DNA of 64,000 nt from Ascaris suum (lineage: Eukaryota; Nematoda; Chromadorea; Rhabditida; Ascarididae). The stretch spans positions 1,935,001-1,999,000 of the forward strand of contig CM024183.1 in the NCBI GenBank assembly GCA_013433145.1. Direction: 5' to 3'. Under the pieces are notes generated by a model. The model searched no databases, was not told the DNA's origin, and saw nothing but the letters and a program-made list of their open reading frames with translations. A program made the position numbers and the translations under genes. Positions 1 to 51,983 of this stretch are shown here, piece after piece (position 1 is the first letter of the stretch; every line of letters starts with the position of its first letter).

Positions 1-3000
1 CCTCAAAAAATTCTTCAAAATACACCACATCTTTGGAAGAAATTTTGACCAACCAGTAAGACAATTTGATAATGAAATGTTAAACTTGGCCAGCTGGGAC
101 ATCTATCATATACAAGCATAAAATAGTGGACATTTGCGCTTGCAGTTTGTCGTGATTTATTGTTATAGTTGCATCTTCAATAAAACTGGAACTTGCTATT
201 AGTTTATATTTTAAAATCAAGTTTGCTGCATAATGATATGAAAACAATTTTAATCTACCACACGGCGAGAAGGAAACTAAGAGGCATCGAGAGGAAAGGG
301 GTAGAAAGGAATGGGAAGGAGAGAGAGAGCTTCTCTTCTCCAAGAATTACAGGCGAATTAATCTTTGTGCGAATGTTACTCTTAAGGGAAGCATCTTTCA
401 CGTTGCCGTGTTAAGTTGGCTGCCATAAGTACGCCTCATTGAGTTAATGGTTAGACCTTGACGCTCCTTTAGTTCTATTCCAAAAAAATCCAATCCTCAC
501 CTTAAACATAGTTCAAGTTCGCCACGACCTTCCACTTCAAATTCCACCTCCTTTCAGTTCAAATCACCACGTTCTTCTACGTTCATTTTTTATTGCACAT
601 CAATATTTGAAAGGAATGAAACCGAAAACACTTATACTCATCTTCTCTTACTGCATACAGAGATGGGATGAAGCAAGGACAACGAGAACCGGACTCATTT
701 ATCCGGTCAGGCTAACCGGAACACATGCAACCAACATACGATTTTTACGCTAGCTTTCACATGAAGGATGCCTCGTAAACAATGCATCTATTTCTGTTCA
801 CAGCGAACCGTAAATGTGAACCTAGTCATCCGCTAGTGATCTACAGCTACAGTAAAAGGAAATTTTTTTTTTGAAGTGACACGTGACAGTTTCAGTGCAA
901 ATAGAGGCTATCTTCTGTGCATTTCTTCTGAATTTTCGACTCCTATCGGAAATATCCGTCTACAATATTTAAAAAAAAAGAAGTGTACTTGCCAAGCTAA
1001 AAATTTGTCTGATTGATTGAAAATCTAGTTTGAAACACCTCGCCTATATTTACGATTTTCTGAGTGTATTGGCTAGCGTCAGCCAATGTCATAATGCGCC
1101 ATTAATTAGGGCTAAACGGCAATCATAATTACGATCCTAGAGTTCCAGTATTCTTTATTGGAGTTTCGATTGTCGTTTCTAGTTCTTGACGATAAATCCT
1201 ATCTCAATTCAACTGTTACAAATTTTATTTCTCATTAAGATGTCTGTGAATAATATTATATGAAAAATAAGCATCTAAAAAGCAACATTATTGAGGTCTG
1301 ATCGCTTCGCGATTAGTGCGTCTAATCTTTTGTACGCGGAGTCATTAATAACCCATCATTATACTTTCAATCCTCACTTCCTCACACTCGTAAACAATAA
1401 ACAGCAGATCGAATGTCTCTTGCGTCGTTGTTATATTTTCGAAAACAACAAAATTCCTTATCAAGAAAGAAATTCAAAGCTTCATATTCTGTAGTATATA
1501 CGCTCGTCTGTCTGGCGTTTTCGACAGACAAACAGACAGACAGACACATATTGCATAGTGTATATGTCTGCCTGAGTGCTTTTAAGCTAATATGCAAGGA
1601 GAACACATAGCCATATAAATAGTTGAATGAGGCATCACTCGGTCATATGGTAAAATCATTATTTCATTGTTTATTTGAATATTGGCGCGCGCAACGGTCT
1701 TTTACTAAAAAATCACGACCTTTACTAAATTTACGAAATAACTTCTTGCATTTTTTTAATGTTAGAACTAAGTTCGTCTTTTTTTTCAACATTATAATAT
1801 TCTCTGCCGATATTTCATTTCCTTAGGGATGGGGGAGGGGGGTGGGGGAGGGGGAAAGCTGTGATTATTGCAAGATTTTGCGAATATAATCAATCTCCAT
1901 AAATATAAGCAAAAATTTATGATAATTAAAAACAAAGACGTGCCGTACGACACGACATTTGCGCCATTAAAGGCAATAATCGTAGGTTACGCATAACAAA
2001 GCATAGAACTTTAATGAACCTGTGTATCTCGATCATAACACATGTACGCATACGCAGACTCATACGACACATACTCGGCAATTGAAGATTAGCCATATGG
2101 TGTTAGGCTTTTCTGCAACGCCTCTACTTTTGTATGAACTGTTGATCACAATTTCAACCGCTAAATGCACCTTCAGAGTGCATATTGCCGGTTCTTTTTG
2201 TCGATTTCCATCATCGAAAAGACATAAATTTTTGCTGACATACTTAGACGATAACGATAGAAGATTTCCGGCCCCGGAAAGTGGAAAATATAATTTTTAT
2301 AAGTTTTCGCTATTGTAGTCGTTAAGTTTGCTCAAAATTTTGCATAATTTCATTGAAATGTTGGACAATTGCCTACCAAACAACATTAGCAATTATCGGA
2401 TGCGATTGTTCAACAATTGCTAATTATTCAATGATGACTTAAATTTGGCTTTCATGCGAAATATACAACAATTCATTGGGCGTCTTGAACGATCGTGATT
2501 TTAACCTTGATTGGAAGATGCAGAACATTTAACATTTAACATTCTTTAATATTCCACATTTCTTTTTGTGCAATTAGTAAAATAACCGAGGAATGTTAAA
2601 TGCATTCCGAAAGGTGAGAGAATTTAGAAAAAAAAAAAAAGCCAGCGAAATACATGTTGAAAGTGCCTTAATAGAGTATTTCAAAGAGGCGTTTAATTCT
2701 TTCAAAATTCATTCATAGAGAATTCAAGCTTATGATCTCTATGTGAAATGCAAAAAAATATGATAGAAGTGAATATATTCAAGCAAATAATTTTTGCGAT
2801 TTTTTTAGTACTGAAACTCTAAATTGTACACTTTAAAAGAGGATCATAATGAGTACTCAAGTAACATGCTGAATATTGAGATTTTTGCACTAATCGTTTC
2901 TTATGCTTACAATGAAACAGGTATACACTTTATGTCTGTTAGAATTCAGCAACTTTACGGCATATAAATTTCTTGGCATTTCTATCAATCAAAATTTCCT

Positions 3001-4641
3001 GTCGACAGTATCGACACCTCGAGTTTCCTATCAATTTATCAGAATTGTGATGCATATGATAAGACAATCAAAACTGAGTTTTGTTGCTCTCTTTCAAAGA
3101 TATTTCATCTCAGAAATCACATCGAACAATGTCCACGTCAGATAGAACGCAAATGGAAATAAAGAGCAGCACAACTTTTTTCATGAATAGGTCAAACGGA
3201 TCCTTATTTCAATTTGAGTGCATTTGTAGGAATGAAATTATGAAACTATCGCCTGAGGCGACCTTTTGATGGGATAAAACGTTACGAGCGCAATAAGTGC
3301 ATACTCTCGCCATTACCGGCTGGCTTTGTTGTCCGTTCGATATGCATAGAGACAGCACGAAAATTACTGAAACAAGGAAAATCTCTTAAAAAGAGCGTTC
3401 TGATTTTCTATTTTTTTTTTGAATTTCATTATTTTTTAAATTCGATTTTAAAGGAATTCACCTGAACAAAAAAAAAATTGAAATCATCAGTTATATAATA
3501 AACGTTGAAAAGTTTTCCCAATCTATCATTTGCTAACTGTATAAATTTTGCCGAACTTCTTTGAAAGCACAAAAAAAAAACGAAAACGAATGAAGACGAA
3601 ATTGTTCTGTTGATTGAGCAGTTTGCAATATAGAATTAATATTCTCTAATATATCTTTAAAATTTTTTGATGCACTTTTTTTGGGCGCCATTTGAATTTA
3701 TTCAATTTCTATCGGAAATATTGGGATATTTCTCAGTCATCAATTTTTTTTCTTTATTTTTCTTCATTTGATTCAAACGATTAATCATAGAATCTATTCG
3801 TTTAAAAAAATATCAATGTCATTCAATTGGAATGTCCACTATTTTGGTGGACATTGATAATTATCGCATTGCTAAAGACTATATTTGATGCGTAACATGG
3901 AATTTCAAGATAGTTCTGTAGCTTGTCCATGGAATATTCGTGTCTATATTGCTTCAAATAATTGCCATACCTGTGCACTTCAATAAACGTACATAAAGGA
4001 CATTTTTTATTCCCATGAAGTTGTCCGACAAAAAATGTACAATTGTCATCTCTATAGAAGGTCCCCATGGCAGAAGAGTTCGCAAAGAATGATGTCAGGG
4101 AGGTCCAAATGTTGAGCATTTGGCTTGAAATGTCATGACTGGGATAGAAATTTTGTGCCAACGACTGCATTCGATGCCCGAGAAAATATTAATTTCCATT
4201 GTAATGTTTATGTAATTATTTGAGTTCTAGTGTTTCATTTAAGAAGCTCTTCATTCGCAAGATAATTTGATACCGTATAGCATAGTAGCATATGTCGCCC
4301 CTCCCCCCCCCCTCTTCCCTGACCCCCTACTTTCATCTCCGTAAATACCACTCAATTTGCACTTCCGTTAAAATTTCTCTAGAAGTTGTGGGAGTGATTC
4401 ATCACTCTAATGACGATATCGTCAAATGAAACATTCGCAAAAAAAAGAAAAATATGGAGTAAATATGTGATGATGAAAATAAGTGTGAATCACCTGAGCA
4501 GTTAGCAAAGGTACATTATATACAACAACTTCTATACTCGTTAAAATGAAGCACACCTTGTCAACTATGTTTTATGAGGATTAGAATTTCTATTGTTATA
4601 CCTCCGATAAAGTTTTTTTTAAATCCCAGCATTTTTTGCAG
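1..4641. other. 5' region, no confident gene
   Basis: I see no convincing exon on the plus strand here. The first apple-domain exon at 4642 needs a preceding coding exon ending in phase 1, normally carrying the start codon and signal peptide. It must lie in this stretch or left of the window, but I could not pick it out. A hydrophobic frame at about 2098-2170 could encode a signal-like stretch but has no supporting splice pattern. Other content is a CAGA/TCTG-rich inverted stretch at 1505-1548, a G-rich run at 1826-1855, a C-run near 4300-4313 and scattered poly-A/T. Confidence 0.5.
3823..4170 (-). CDS. unrecognised open frame, possible exon or pseudogene
   Basis: A 115-codon open frame on the minus strand, 470 bases upstream of the first apple exon and in the opposite orientation. 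Its composition is protein-like (mixed hydrophobic, aromatic and charged residues, with a C-P-L-C pair near the middle), unlike the Phe/Lys/Asn-rich chance frames elsewhere in the window. I do not recognise a family. There are in-frame stops just upstream of its first Met, and I found no matching neighbouring exon on this strand. It may be a small gene, a lone exon or a decayed copy. Confidence 0.22.
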   Translation of the reverse strand: MQSLAQNFYPSHDISSQMLNIWTSLTSFFANSSAMGTFYRDDNCTFFVGQLHGNKKCPLCTFIEVHRYGNYLKQYRHEYSMDKLQNYLEIPCYASNIVFSNAIIINVHQNSGHSN

Positions 4642-42407
<37,766 letters not shown>

Positions 42408-42511
42408 TGCTTAATTCTAAATAATTTTTACTAAACAACTTTATGCTCAAGTTTATGCTCGTAAAGAATTAATTCCTAATTCGATGTTAAATCGTTAATA
42501 TTCTCTGCTAA

Positions 42512-42517
42512 AATAAA
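42512..42517 (+). terminator. poly(A) signal of the apple-domain gene
   Basis: AATAAA about 105 bases after the stop codon, in an A/T-rich context typical of a nematode 3' UTR. Confidence 0.55.
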
Positions 42518-43923
42518 TGAAAATATAAATGATTTGAACATCGAACTTTCGGACTTATCAAGTATCCTCAAAAATCGCAGAGCTTCATAAAGTGTACAAA
42601 AAAAAATTTAACGTTGTGCAAGTTCGATTAATATTTTTTTTCTCTCCTTACATGGATTCAGATATCAGTTGAAATTTTTTCTTAGGGATTTTTGGTGTTT
42701 CCTATTCGTTTCGGTCGGAAATACAGCTTCAAAATGCATTTCTGATTAACTAGTCGAACGTTGGGACATTTTAGTATAAATTTAGGTTCCCTAATGATAA
42801 TATGATAACACAACTTTCGAGGTGATGTCATGTGAGTTTTAAAATAGGAAGGTGATGAGGAGATGAATAAGATAACTCTTACAAATCGATACGGTGAAGA
42901 ATTTTACTAAATATTTCGTGGGATATGAAAGTAATCGTTATTATGTCACAAATCACCGCAACTCTTCCATCTACATATATAATGTTGACGAGGTTTTTAT
43001 TAAAGTAAAAGAAACCGATGAAAATATTATTCTAATATTGATGACGTTACAGTATCGCTCATCGAAAGTTCGAAATCATCGTTGATGGTTATTACCTTCT
43101 TGATCGCATATTTTCCAGAATTCAATTACCCCTTCTTGTATTATATAAGAAGTTCATCTCCGAATATCATTTCTTCCCGCTTATGAGCCTAAATGCTTAT
43201 AACGTCGATGGCGATTTAGAATGAACCCATATCAGAGCAGGTCGAGATTTAAGGAGAGGAAGGCTTATTTGCGGGAAGCACTTTATATTTGCACTTTTCT
43301 GATTGCAAGTTCCACACATTACTCTCTTCTGAGACTGTAATGTCTAGCCGACCCTTAATTTCCATTACTTAACTTCTACTGCTTCAATCTACGCACCTTT
43401 CTTTATCTGCCGGGGTTGTTCGAATGAAGCACTTTTGTGCACTCAGAAGAAAACTGATCTAAGAACTGCAAACCATCGTCGACCAATTTTTATGAAAGGC
43501 AAAGGTTGGGGAAGAAGGAGGGACAAGAAGGACATGCTTGCTCCTTACTCTTGAGAGCTTCTCCCAAAAGATGTTCAACAAAATCGGTTTTGATCCGGAT
43601 GACTTAAGGTCTTGCTAGCACAAGATGCCCAAAAATGTTTGTCCATTGCACTGACATGCTGTGCAATTGTCTTTCTTCGGCTCTGTTGGTTCTCTTTTGG
43701 TATTTCATTCAGTGATTTTAAGTTTTTAATTACGATTTATTATGCGATATCACTGTATTTTGTTTTCATTGCTGTTTGCGCCAGTAAACATTTTTCGTTG
43801 CCATCACTCGTTTATGCTCTCATTGGAATTGGAAAAGAAAGACTGCTGGACAACAGTCCTGACGAAATCTTCACTTATTCAAGTATTTCACAAACACGAA
43901 CTCTGTAGTAGCGGTTATCTCCG

Positions 43924-44078
<155 letters not shown>

Positions 44079-44610
44079 GAATTATATGAACCAAGGACAG
44101 CATGGGGGCCATCGATGCGATTTGGAAGCTCGTTGCCGAGCAATTACCTTGGAAATAGCATAGCAACCACATAATAGCTTCCTTTTCTCTCTCGCTCTCT
44201 CTCGAAATATTCATTTACCTGTCGTTCTAAAGTCACTTAATAAAAGCCACAAAGTAACATTCTGAATTCAACGTCGCTGCTGTGAATATCACTTCATATT
44301 CGCCGCATCCGATGTCGGTGCTGCCAACAATAGTGAACGGTTCTCTCCACAACAATCATGAATTCGAATAATGAATGTGGCACGATTATGCAATGTTTAT
44401 TTATCTCAGTCGTTTTTCTTTCCGTTTTGATTTGTTCTTACCTTCACAGATTTACAGTTTATGAGGAAGAAGAGAGAGGTGGGGACAAATGTTTACCTTT
44501 TTATGCAAATTACGCTAATTTTGAGATTTGCGATAGTTGCGCAACACCTTTCAGGTGAAGAGTTATACCTTGTCTGCAATCATAATTTAATCATAGCAAA
44601 TGCAATGATG

Positions 44611-44620
44611 ACTGTTGCAG
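44611..44620 (+). promoter_or_regulatory. splice acceptor 10 bases before the CEP104 ATG (trans-splice candidate)
   Basis: A good acceptor ending GTTGCAG lies 10 bases upstream of the chosen start codon at 44631. In nematodes this spacing is typical of spliced-leader addition. It could equally be the end of an intron in the 5' UTR or of an upstream coding intron. Confidence 0.45.
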
Positions 44621-44630
44621 TAACGTTGAT

Positions 44631-46888
44631 ATGAGTATCGAAAATAGTAAAGAGCTTGATTATCGAGTTATACGAGCAAGCAATTATGAAAGTCCACAAC
44701 AAATACCAGTAGACCTCTTGAGAGGCACTCAATGGATCAGTGAAAGGTGAAATTTTTCAAAAACATCAATTTCATTCATAATGTAGAATATATTAATTTT
44801 GTCTTTTTCAAAGATAAATTCTCGAAAAAAATGAAAAAGTTTTTAAAAAATTTTTAAAAAAAAACCTCAAATTTTTATTTCGTGGAAAATTTTCACTGAA
44901 ATACGCTAAAAATTTCCTCGAGGAATATTACCTTAAGGAAAATATTTTTGATGCGACATTTATGTCGCATTAAAAATTGATGTCAGTGACACTTTCTTCC
45001 CAAAATGAACCGATAGGAGAGTGAAATGTAAAGTTGCAGGAAATGTACCTATCCGCAGCAACTCACGCTAAAAATGCATGCACTCAGCCGTATCGATGCT
45101 ATTCAAATACTCGGTCATCCTGCACTAATAGGTTATATCATCTTCTAATTTCGAAAGGTCTACAACCTGAGGTTCAACTTGAAGTTCTGCCGTCTTAAAT
45201 GGCCCGCTCATCGAAAATTTTCTTTCTTCATCCAACCGACTAAACGAATCGGTGGCAGATGCAAAAAAAAAAAAAACTTGAAAGTGGGCAGACGCTTTTG
45301 GTGCCAGCCAGAAATGTGCCCGAATTGTTCGTCCTCCCTATATTCACCACTTAAGCAAGATTTCATATGTTTTACTACTAGATTTACATGACTAAGTTGT
45401 GAAAACTGCATATCAAGCTTACTTCCGTTTTACAATTTGCCCAATGAAAAATATTTTCGAGTAAAACCTTATGCTAACTTAGTTCTTCGCTAGTTAGTAG
45501 TGAGAATATGAATTATTGTTTCGCTTTATGATCCGAATATAACCCCGATCACGCAAATGCTGATCTGTCAAATAGTATTTCTTGTTGGGAAGAATATGAA
45601 ATAGTAGTATACGATTGCCTGAAAACCTTCAAAGATCGCATAATTGCGCCAGTACCATGACCGTGATCCAGGAATCCGGATCCATATATGCTACAAACAA
45701 CGACTGATTCGATGGTGATCATCACTTACTTCTTATCCTTCATCCTATTTTGTGATATTTTTAGCAAGTAGTATTGATTTACATACAGCAGTATCAACAA
45801 TACAGAACGATACACAGCCGCACTTCAAACTTCTTGGGTAATTTCTTTTGTTTGTTTCAGTTGTTTTTTTTTTCAGCCTTTCACAGTCAGTTCTTTTGTG
45901 CTTCCGCCAAGATATGCGCAGACAATAGGAAAATAAACATGCTCTGAGAGCGCATCATAAGTGGCAACTGTGATTCCGAATATGTTCTCCACCACAGCTA
46001 TCACTTGTGATAGGGGTTGAGATCAAGATTGATCATTGCACCAAAGAGATCGAAGAAAGATATGCCGCTGGGGGTTTGAGCGGAAAAAAAACTTACCGCA
46101 AATGGTTATCGGTTCACAACTCTAATAAAAATTCAAGTTCTAGAAGCCGTTGTTATTCATAAAAATATGACGATTTCTCTCAATAATGCGGTAAATGTTA
46201 GAATTTTTTTCTTTTTTCTTTGCATCTTTTTTTGTGTTTCCCACACTTTTTTTTGACTTAATTACTCAATCATTTATATCATTCATGTCATTGATTGTGT
46301 TGACTATATGAGACGTCGATAGAACAAAATACCCTAAAGAAGACGAATGACGAAAATACCTGAAATCCAACCTGATAAAATATAAAATTTCTGGATTTCC
46401 TAAATTTCACCGTAACTTCTCCTACGTCAAACGCAATTAAGTCTTCAATTCGCGTTTTCGGCTGGTCATTTCGACTGAAATTAGCGACATTTGCGCCATT
46501 CATTTATATAACAATCTTTACCGCTTGACCTCTGTATTTAAAATTGGCTACAGAGAATAAAGTGACCTAAATTTCACATTTTTGCATCATAGTCTATAAA
46601 TCTGCTAAAAGATAGTCAATTTTTATATTTTTAAATAGAGATATTGCAAAAGAATTTTCCCACTTTCCAGCAAAATGCAAAAGTTTGACTGTATCAATCG
46701 AACACTAAAAGCTATGTGTATGTGGCTTGAGTTTTTTTTTTTCCAGGACGGTTCGATTCAAAAAGATACAAAATGATGAGGAAGAGAAAAGTGAGCTAAA
46801 GACGATTTACACGGATCTTATCGCATCCCATATCAGACTCGACGTGCAGCACAATTATTCGGATACTGAGCGCAATCAGCTAAATCAG
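44631..46888 (+). CDS. CEP104 exons 1-4: N-terminal beta-sandwich domain
   Basis: Exons 44631-44746, 45040-45131, 45765-45837 and 46747-46888 join in phases 2, 1, 2 and 0. They encode about 141 residues matching the N-terminal globular domain of CEP104: Y-R-V-I-R-A-S at the start, then G-T-Q-W-I-S-E-R, a Y-P-Q element, an L-L-G strand, and a K-S-E-L-K-T-I-Y helix corresponding to the human A-R-E-L-K-S-V-Y. The introns between them (45132-45764 and 45838-46746) are AT-rich with no other feature. The start codon was chosen because it follows the acceptor at 44620 and leaves the conserved region intact. Confidence 0.85.
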
Positions 46889-49800
46889 GTGCTATTAAGA
46901 AATTTCAAAACACCTTAGCAAATTATCGAGAAACGGAAAGAGATAGAGAGGGAAAGAGGATGAGAGGAAGAGAAGGGAGAAAAGGAGGGGAAAAAGGGGG
47001 AGGGAGAAAGAGAAAGAGAACGATTAACATGGCTAGCAGGTACAAAAAAAATGAGCAAGAAATATAAGAGGGATGTTGTTTTATGAGAATCGATTTTATT
47101 AGTTAGGAAGAAGGAAATATCTCTGCTTCTTTGCTTATTTATAATATCGGTAAAAATGAGATGAATCTGTACTATTGCACATTTTCACTACTTATCTTTA
47201 CTTCTATCTATGTATCTTCATTGTTCACCTATATTTGCATATAAAGCTGATGATCCTTTCAACTCTCTGTTTTGTTTGGCATAGGATTAAACTCAGCTAC
47301 CTCCCGATGAATTTCTGAAAACTTGCATAATTAATTAATAAAAATATCGCACATTGTTTTTGCAATCCTACTGCTGGGGAATTTACGTGAGTGCTCTGTT
47401 AATGATGACCATTTGATAAAATACACGCTATCCCAACTTCCTTGGCATTCTTCGGCTTGAATTTGAGTTCTACTACTTTGAGGGTAAGGAATGAAGCCTC
47501 ATAAGACGCATTCGTTACTAGAAGGAAGAAGAAGAGAGAGGAGAGGGTTGAGAGGGAATGGTTGCTCCACATAACAATTAGACCAGGATAATAGGGTCTT
47601 TTGTTGATCAGCTGCTATAAGCTCTCCTAATACATGAAGGTGAGTTGTGAAGAAGATGTGTAAGCTGTTTTGATAGCAGATAAAAATACTAAAGGTTATC
47701 TTTTCGCTATTCCCGCAAATCGTTAGCTTTAACATTTCCTTTCCTTAGTCCTGAATCCGGCCAGCCTGAATTGCTTAGTGTATCGATAGTTGAATAAAAA
47801 AATTTGCATATCTCATAGGTGAAAAAGATTTCGCGTGCTGTTTTCTGGAGTTATCACAAATGCGAGTATTTGTTTCAATGCAAAGAAACATAAATGTTCC
47901 CACTTCACTTTTATAACTTCTTCACCTCACTTGCTGAGGTTTTTTCCTTCTGGATAAAACAGAATCTCGATGAGTGAAAGAGTCTCAAAATTTTTAAAAA
48001 TTTGAATAAAACTATAAATAAAGTGATCTGAAATATTTGAGAGGGCTAAAAGTGATTGTTGGCGAATTATTTCGATATAAAATTGCTTAGTTAAAGAGCA
48101 TGAGCTACAGCTTTATGATCTACGATGAATTTTATTATTTAATGATATCACTTTCATTTACCATTTACTGTTTACTCTTTGTTGCCATTTATAGTCAGTT
48201 ATAATACCATCATTTTGAGAATTATATTAAATTCGTCAGCAAAATTTATAATCATAGAGAGTGAGTTGAAATAATCTCCATCCCAACCCCCACCCCCCCC
48301 ACCCCCTCCCCTTCGACGAGCGCAATTTTTGTATCACAATTTTTTCACCGAAAGTTAATACTGCGAGAAATGAGCCAACTGTTTATAGCCTCTCTTCAAC
48401 TTATAAACAACTTTTCTGAGGAACTTTTTACTTTTATGTTGGCGCTTGTTGATCGCTGTTCTCGCTTCATGACATCAAAAACATGCCGACAACTTTTTCG
48501 ATCTATCGTAGTGGAAAGCTTGAATTGCACTAAGAACTTGGCAAATTTCAAATCTCATAGAGCGCTTTATAAAATAAATAATTTTCATATTTTGCTTCAT
48601 TTTAATTGAAAATAATTCATATTATATTCGTCTAATTTATAAATAGCCAAAATTTATCTCTTGATAATTTCCTTTTGAAGAGAATTTTCTTATAGGTGGG
48701 CATCATATCGATTGTTATTTTGGGTAGTTATTGTGATGCACAATCGATCATTGTGGGAAATAAGATCGCATCCGAATCAAACAACGATCCAAATAGCAAA
48801 CGAATGTGAGTGCACTTTTGTGCAAAAATTTGAATCAGTTCAGTTTGTTACCCTAAGGAAGGTAACTTCACAATGCATAATGTTGTTCGGGAGAAAGGAG
48901 ACAGGGAAGGGACGTTGCTATCTACTTCTTAACACAATCGAATATGATTACGAGGCAGTTAGAATACGCTCAACAACGTAAAAATTTAACTAAATTATTG
49001 GCTAGATGCAATGAATTTCTGGCGATTCGCATTTCAGCCATCCGATCTCTTCGGGTCCACTTTTCTAAAAATCGGCACTTTCCAATTCCAAATTTTTCGA
49101 ATCGGAAGTTTAAAAATGTTTGAATAAATAATATTCGTTAAATGGGCACGATTTTCAGATCCTCGTCGATGCACAACGATCAGATCGACGAATATGAACG
49201 ACCGGCGACTGTAGTTGAGGCGAAACGAACAATCAAAAAGAGCGATGCAGCGGTTCAGGTAGTCATACATATTTTCCATTTTATATTAGACTTACTTTAG
49301 ATCTATAGGATTCATATAGAAAATAAAATTATAGAAGTATAGAGTACACGATATAGGAAGTTTATAATTGCCACGTGAAAAAATTAATGCGATAGGTTAT
49401 TGTTGTGAGAGTGTATATTCTCACCTCAGCTCTTAGATTATTAGAGGAAATTATCTAATCGTAATGAATATTAAGTCTGGAAAATCACGAATATAACCAC
49501 CGCTTTTTCTAGTGTTATGTCAGTAAATTTGCTTGGATTATAATATCTTCATTTCTTCATAATACTACTACTTCATATAGTGTCACGATTTTAGAATGCA
49601 GGAGAGGTGTGTATGTGTGTGTGTGGGGGGGGGGGGGGGGGGGGGGATATTAGCGGAATGAAAGCAATTATATGTGAAGATTATCATTAAAACTAGAAGC
49701 AATTGCACCAATTGCTATTATATAATGACGCCATCCGGTCAAGAACGATGGACAACTAAAAAGAACGGTCACTCATTTCGTACCTCAGGAAATTTGTTTT

Positions 49801-51930
49801 TTTTTTTATTCTCAAAGATATTAATTCAACGATTACTGGATGAAGTCCAATGAAATACGCAAATTTGGATTGGCGAGACTGGTGAGAACAACTCACAAGG
49901 CAGGTCGAAGGCTATTTGAATGTACAAATAAATAAACAAATAGATATACGGATGGACATTGGCAATAAATAGGTAAACTTTATGCAGCGACATTATAGAT
50001 TGATAAAGAAGCTTTCGATGAAGAGACTGAGATTAAGCGGAATGTGAGATTGGTTCAAGACAAAGAGCTATTAACGACGAGTGGTCCTGAACGTCGAGTT
50101 TCTGATGAGGTAGCGGTTAATTTTCCAATAAACAGGTACAGCTTGATATGCATGTATTCAAAATGCAAGTCAAGTAAATAAACTCAACTCAGCAGGTATT
50201 ATTAACGACATTCTGTGTATTCGTCGATGTGTTATGCATACAAAGAAAATATTTGCATATTTAATTATGAGCTATCCTATAGGTCTCAGCTTGGTTATTC
50301 CGCTGGCAAATATAATAATCTCATAAAAAGAAGAACAATCAATCTGCGGAGATCAGTGATGGATGACCCAGATGAAATTAGTTGACCTCGACTTCGATTT
50401 AGTGAGGCCCGAAACTTCGACTGCGGACTCTGACTCGGAACTCATAAAAAGGACAAAAAAGAGACATAAAAAGGACTGTTACCTTGGAGAAACATCCCAG
50501 GTCACAGTCACCCGAAGCAAAATTAGTTACCAGAGCGCTACCAAGGTCAAGAGAAGCGCAGAAACGAATGTAAACAAAATTCAGCTGGCACAACCGCTGA
50601 ACTTTCCATCCATTGATCAGTTTTCATTTATTCGGTAGATTATGAAGGTAAATTATCCGGATTTGCATCAATGGTTTGCCATAGTGCAACAATCTCAGCT
50701 GCTGAATTTTGCAATGGAATTACATTGAATGCAACGATAATTAGTGATCAAAAATAGAAAAACGACGAAAAGAACGTACCGGTTGTACTAATAGTACTAC
50801 GCGGAAGTATCAAGCACCTGATCCAAAACGATTCTTTAATGATATTATTATAATTCATTTTAAAAGTTTTTATTAAATACGAAATTAATGAATAGATCGG
50901 TGAGGAAATGTTCTCGAAATCTTACGTTCCTCGACTATTTACACCGATTGAACTTAACCCAACAAATGCAACGCTCACTAAAAATCGTTTCGGAAATGCA
51001 TCAACGCCTAAACAGGTGAGAATCACCTCAAAACTTAATTAAAGTTTTTACGTTAAGTTACACCGTTTCTTCATTATATTAAATAAATTTATTTTCAGCT
51101 TTATTCTTTCCGGTGAAAAAAAAAATTCCTTTGCAAATAATATGATCTATAGAATAATTAATATTATTCTTTTGCACAACATCCTCGTACATTTATTAAT
51201 ATTAACTCAGATTATTACTGTTATTTTTTTTAAAGTCTATCAATCCATGATAATTTTCCAACTCCACTTCAAGCACTGATTAGGGGAGGGGGGGGGGGGG
51301 ATTGAATTTCCTATTGAGCAACGTTTATCAGTCAATCGGCTGGAAATAATAATCTCTCTTTTTTTTTTCAATAATTATCAACGATTAAGGTGAAATACAT
51401 TCGGTTAATCTACGTTTGTTGCATTCTTGCAATGTAAAAGTGCAAATTTTGAATGAAATTCTCGAAAAAACACAAATAAACTTCAACTCTTCGAATTTCT
51501 CATTTGTTATCTGATATACGATTCATTTTCATAGTAATACATAGTAATTCATAGTAATACTTTTAATTATAACTGCAAAAAGATGGATTCTTCAGTCAGC
51601 CATTTTTTAATTTTAGGTTATAAATCATTTCTCAAAAAAAAAAAATTTCAATTTTTTAAATTTTGGATTGTTTAGAAATTTTCAAAAAATATTTGCAGAT
51701 TAATTTTCGCTCAGCAATTTATCAACGAAATTCGAATAGCTTAATTATTGGCGAAAATTCATCGCAAACAACAGCTGTAAATAAATTTATGGAGAAAGAA
51801 AATATGATTGTACCAGCTGTACTCAATGCGTTAGTTTATTCAAACAACTCTACTCATTGAAATAATTATATTATTTAATCTTGAAGTTCATTATTATTTC
51901 TTTTTTTATTATTTATTTATTTATTTATTT

Positions 51931-51983
<53 letters not shown>

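Noticed and set aside
43612..43908. Hydrophobic frame resembling a membrane protein
   Set aside because: AT-rich chance frame with no splice context and no recognisable motif.
48712..48981. Alternative frame over CEP104 exon 5
   Set aside because: Different frame from the conserved exon; it lacks similarity and conflicts with the GTGAGT donor at 48806.
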